A stretch of 43,242 bases of DNA from JAWPNA01 sp045402695 (GTDB taxonomy: Bacteria; Acidobacteriota; Polarisedimenticolia; JACPZX01; DASXTC01): assembly GCA_045402695.1 (NCBI GenBank), contig JAWPNA010000094.1, forward strand, positions 1-43,242. Direction: 5' to 3'. The translations under genes and the position numbers were made by a program. A model generated the notes under the pieces. That model made no database searches. It was not told the origin of the DNA and was given only the letters and a program-made list of their open reading frames with translations. Shown one piece after another: positions 41,500 to 43,242 of this stretch; within the stretch, counting starts at the first letter, position 1, and each line of letters begins with the position of its first letter.

Positions 41500-43242
41500 T
41501 CAGGCCAGCGATTCGCTCATCGACTCCAGGAACTCCTTGTTGTCCTTGGCCTTGCCGATCCGCTCGATGAGCAGCTCCATGGCTTCGGGGGGCGAGAGCT
41601 GGTTGAGCACCTTGCGCAGCACCCAGGTTCTGTCCAGCTCCTTCCTGGAAAGCAGCAGTTCTTCCTTCCTGGTCCCGGATCGCTGGATCTCGATGGAGGG
41701 GAAGACGCGCCGGTCCGCGAGCTTTCGGTCCAGGTGAATCTCCATGTTGCCCGTGCCTTTGAATTCCTCGAAGATCACGTCGTCCATGCGGCTGCCCGTG
41801 TCGATGAGCGCGGTCGCCATGATGGTCAGGCTGCCGCCCTCTTCGATGTTGCGGGCTGCCCCGAAGAAGCGCTTGGGCCGCTGCAGCGCGTTGGCGTCCA
41901 CGCCGCCGGACAGCACCTTGCCCGAGGGCGGGACAATCGTGTTGTAGGCGCGGGCGAGGCGCGTGATGCTGTCCAGCAGAATGACGACATCCTTCCTGTG
42001 CTCCACGAGGCGCTTGGCCTTCTCGATGACCATCTCGGCCACCTGCACATGCCGGGTGGCCGGCTCATCGAATGTGGATGAGATGACTTCTCCCTTCACC
42101 GACCGCTCCATGTCGGTGACCTCCTCCGGCCGTTCGTCGATCAGCAGAACGATCAGGACCACCTCCGGGTGGTTGGTCGTGATGCTGTTGGCGAGAGTCT
42201 GCAGCAGCATTGTCTTGCCGGTGCGAGGGGGCGCGACGATCAAGCCGCGCTGCCCTTTGCCGACCGGCGTGAGAAGGTCCATGATGCGGGCCGAGACATT
42301 TGTTTGATCGGTCTCCAGCCCGAGGCGCTCCAGCGGATAGAGCGGCGTGAGATTGTCGAAGAAGATCTTGTCGCGCGCTGCATCGGGATGCTCGAAGTTG
42401 ACAGCCTCTACCTTGATGAGCGCGAAGTACCGCTCGCCTTCTTTCGGGGGGCGGACCTGGCCCGATATAGTGTCCCCCGTGCGCAGGTCAAACTTGCGGA
42501 TCTGAGACGGCGAGACGTAGATGTCGTCGGGGCCCGGCAGGTAGTTGTACTCGGGCGCCCTGAGGAAGCCGAATCCATCGGGCAGACATTCGAGCACGCC
42601 TTCGGAGAAGATCAGCCCGCTCTTCTCCGTCTGTGCCTGCAGGATGGCGAAGATCACCTCCTGCTTGCGCATGCCCGTCGCGCCGGGCACGTCGAGATCC
42701 TTCGCGATCTGGGTCAGGGTCGCGATGCTCATCTCCTTCAGCTCGGCGATGTTCAGTACGGAGCCAGCCGGCTTGGTCCGGCCGCCGGATGGCGATTCCG
42801 CGCCCACCGACGATCCGGCGATCTGCGCGCTGTTCCCCGGAGTTTCCACCGCCTCTTGGGGCACACCATCCGGCTTCGGCTGCCGGGCCACCGCGGCTCG
42901 CTGGCCGGCGGGGAAGCCCCGTCCGTTGTAGGCGTGCTGGGAATGCTGCGTGACGTGGCCGTGGCGCGGCCCTCCGAAGCCGTCCCCGGTGAGACGGCGC
43001 CCGCCGTTGGGGTGGCCGGCCGCCCCGCCTCGGTGAGCACCCTGGCCGGAGTTGCCGGCGCGTTGCCGGTCTCCTCCCGAATGGCCCCGCGGGCCTCTCT
43101 CCTCGCGAGAATACGGTGCGCCGCCGCCCAGGACGGCTGACTGCCGCGTGTCCTGCGCCGGAGATCCAGGCCGGGTCACTTCCCCGGGCCTCCCGTCCTC
43201 GCGTCTTGGGCCCGGCTCCTCAGGAGTGCGAGTCGGTGGTCG
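41500..43242 (-). CDS. rho: Transcription termination factor Rho, with long low-complexity N-terminus (5' end open)
   Basis: The reading frame runs from the stop at 41500 to the window edge without a stop; a GTG at 43179 would give 559 residues, but the true start may lie outside. The C-terminal 420 residues are a full Rho. The N-terminal domain begins LNIAELKEMSIATLT. The RNA-binding OSN fold has the RNP1-like DGFGFLR and RKFDLRTGDTISG. Walker A is APPRTGKTMLLQ, Walker B VVILLDSITRLARAYN, and the R-loop block QRPKRFFGAARN. About 140 residues of Gly/Arg/Pro/Gln-rich sequence precede it, as seen in several phyla. Such extensions bind RNA and widen the sites Rho can use. It lies upstream of rpmE. 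Confidence 0.95.
   Translation of the reverse strand, partial: RPPTRTPEEPGPRREDGRPGEVTRPGSPAQDTRQSAVLGGGAPYSREERGPRGHSGGDRQRAGNSGQGAHRGGAAGHPNGGRRLTGDGFGGPRHGHVTQHSQHAYNGRGFPAGQRAAVARQPKPDGVPQEAVETPGNSAQIAGSSVGAESPSGGRTKPAGSVLNIAELKEMSIATLTQIAKDLDVPGATGMRKQEVIFAILQAQTEKSGLIFSEGVLECLPDGFGFLRAPEYNYLPGPDDIYVSPSQIRKFDLRTGDTISGQVRPPKEGERYFALIKVEAVNFEHPDAARDKIFFDNLTPLYPLERLGLETDQTNVSARIMDLLTPVGKGQRGLIVAPPRTGKTMLLQTLANSITTNHPEVVLIVLLIDERPEEVTDMERSVKGEVISSTFDEPATRHVQVAEMVIEKAKRLVEHRKDVVILLDSITRLARAYNTIVPPSGKVLSGGVDANALQRPKRFFGAARNIEEGGSLTIMATALIDTGSRMDDVIFEEFKGTGNMEIHLDRKLADRRVFPSIEIQRSGTRKEELLLSRKELDRTWVLRKVLNQLSPPEAMELLIERIGKAKDNKEFLESMSESLA

Overview
This window is G+C-rich, gene-dense bacterial chromosome. 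It holds about 36 protein genes, many joined by 1-4 bp stop/start overlaps. I see no rRNA, tRNA, CRISPR array, prophage or transposase. Housekeeping content is strong: rho-rpmE-prfA-prmC-moeA, metG, ddl, hflX, trxA, a primary-type sigma factor and selB. Tandem DUF507 proteins, a PrsR-like sigma-54 regulator and the general family mix suggest Acidobacteriota or a neighbouring phylum. That placement is an inference; no 16S gene is present.

Layout. At 1-1760, a terminator-like hairpin is followed by a promoter, a tiny protein resembling only the phosphoacceptor hairpin of a histidine kinase, and an overlapping sigma-54 response regulator. At 1766-2059 and about 6870-7142 lie two copies of a roughly 0.3 kb non-coding palindromic element with terminal inverted repeats. 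Between them, on the minus strand, is an operon DUF507-DUF507-selB-tatA-chaN-like; the second element copy sits directly upstream of it. At 7212-11781 (minus) are a DUF547 lipoprotein, a GAF-GAF-PAS hybrid histidine kinase and a sigma-70 factor. The sigma gene is divergent from a plus-strand XRE-regulator/TPR/secreted-protein operon, and the two may share one -35 palindrome. At 14334-16195 are a rhomboid protease and an unknown membrane-anchored protein.

The minus-strand operon trxA-tlpA-hflX-ddl-HNH (20079 down to 16171) has a good promoter. Upstream of it is a minus-strand operon of asparaginase, a fused double ECF ATPase and EcfT, with no S component. On the plus strand, larC-metG-tatD-IT-superfamily transporter-fpg form a tightly overlapping operon (23936-30046). 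A 0.5 kb non-coding stretch rich in inverted repeats follows. Next is a possibly leaderless sigma-54 response regulator, which meets tail-to-tail a histidine kinase/lipoprotein pair. These three resemble the GlrK-QseG-GlrR (QseEGF) system, rearranged. The right end carries pta and a GT-C glycosyltransferase (minus), a divergent GT2 glycosyltransferase (plus), and the minus-strand run rho, rpmE-prfA-prmC-moeA, with rho open at the window edge.

The most unusual items are the dispersed palindromic element, the phosphoacceptor-only mini-protein paired with a sigma-54 regulator, the selB/DUF507/tatA/chaN operon with an element copy as its upstream region, the rearranged QseEGF-like module, and the structured intergenic region before it. 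All functional calls were made by reading motifs by eye; no database search was run.
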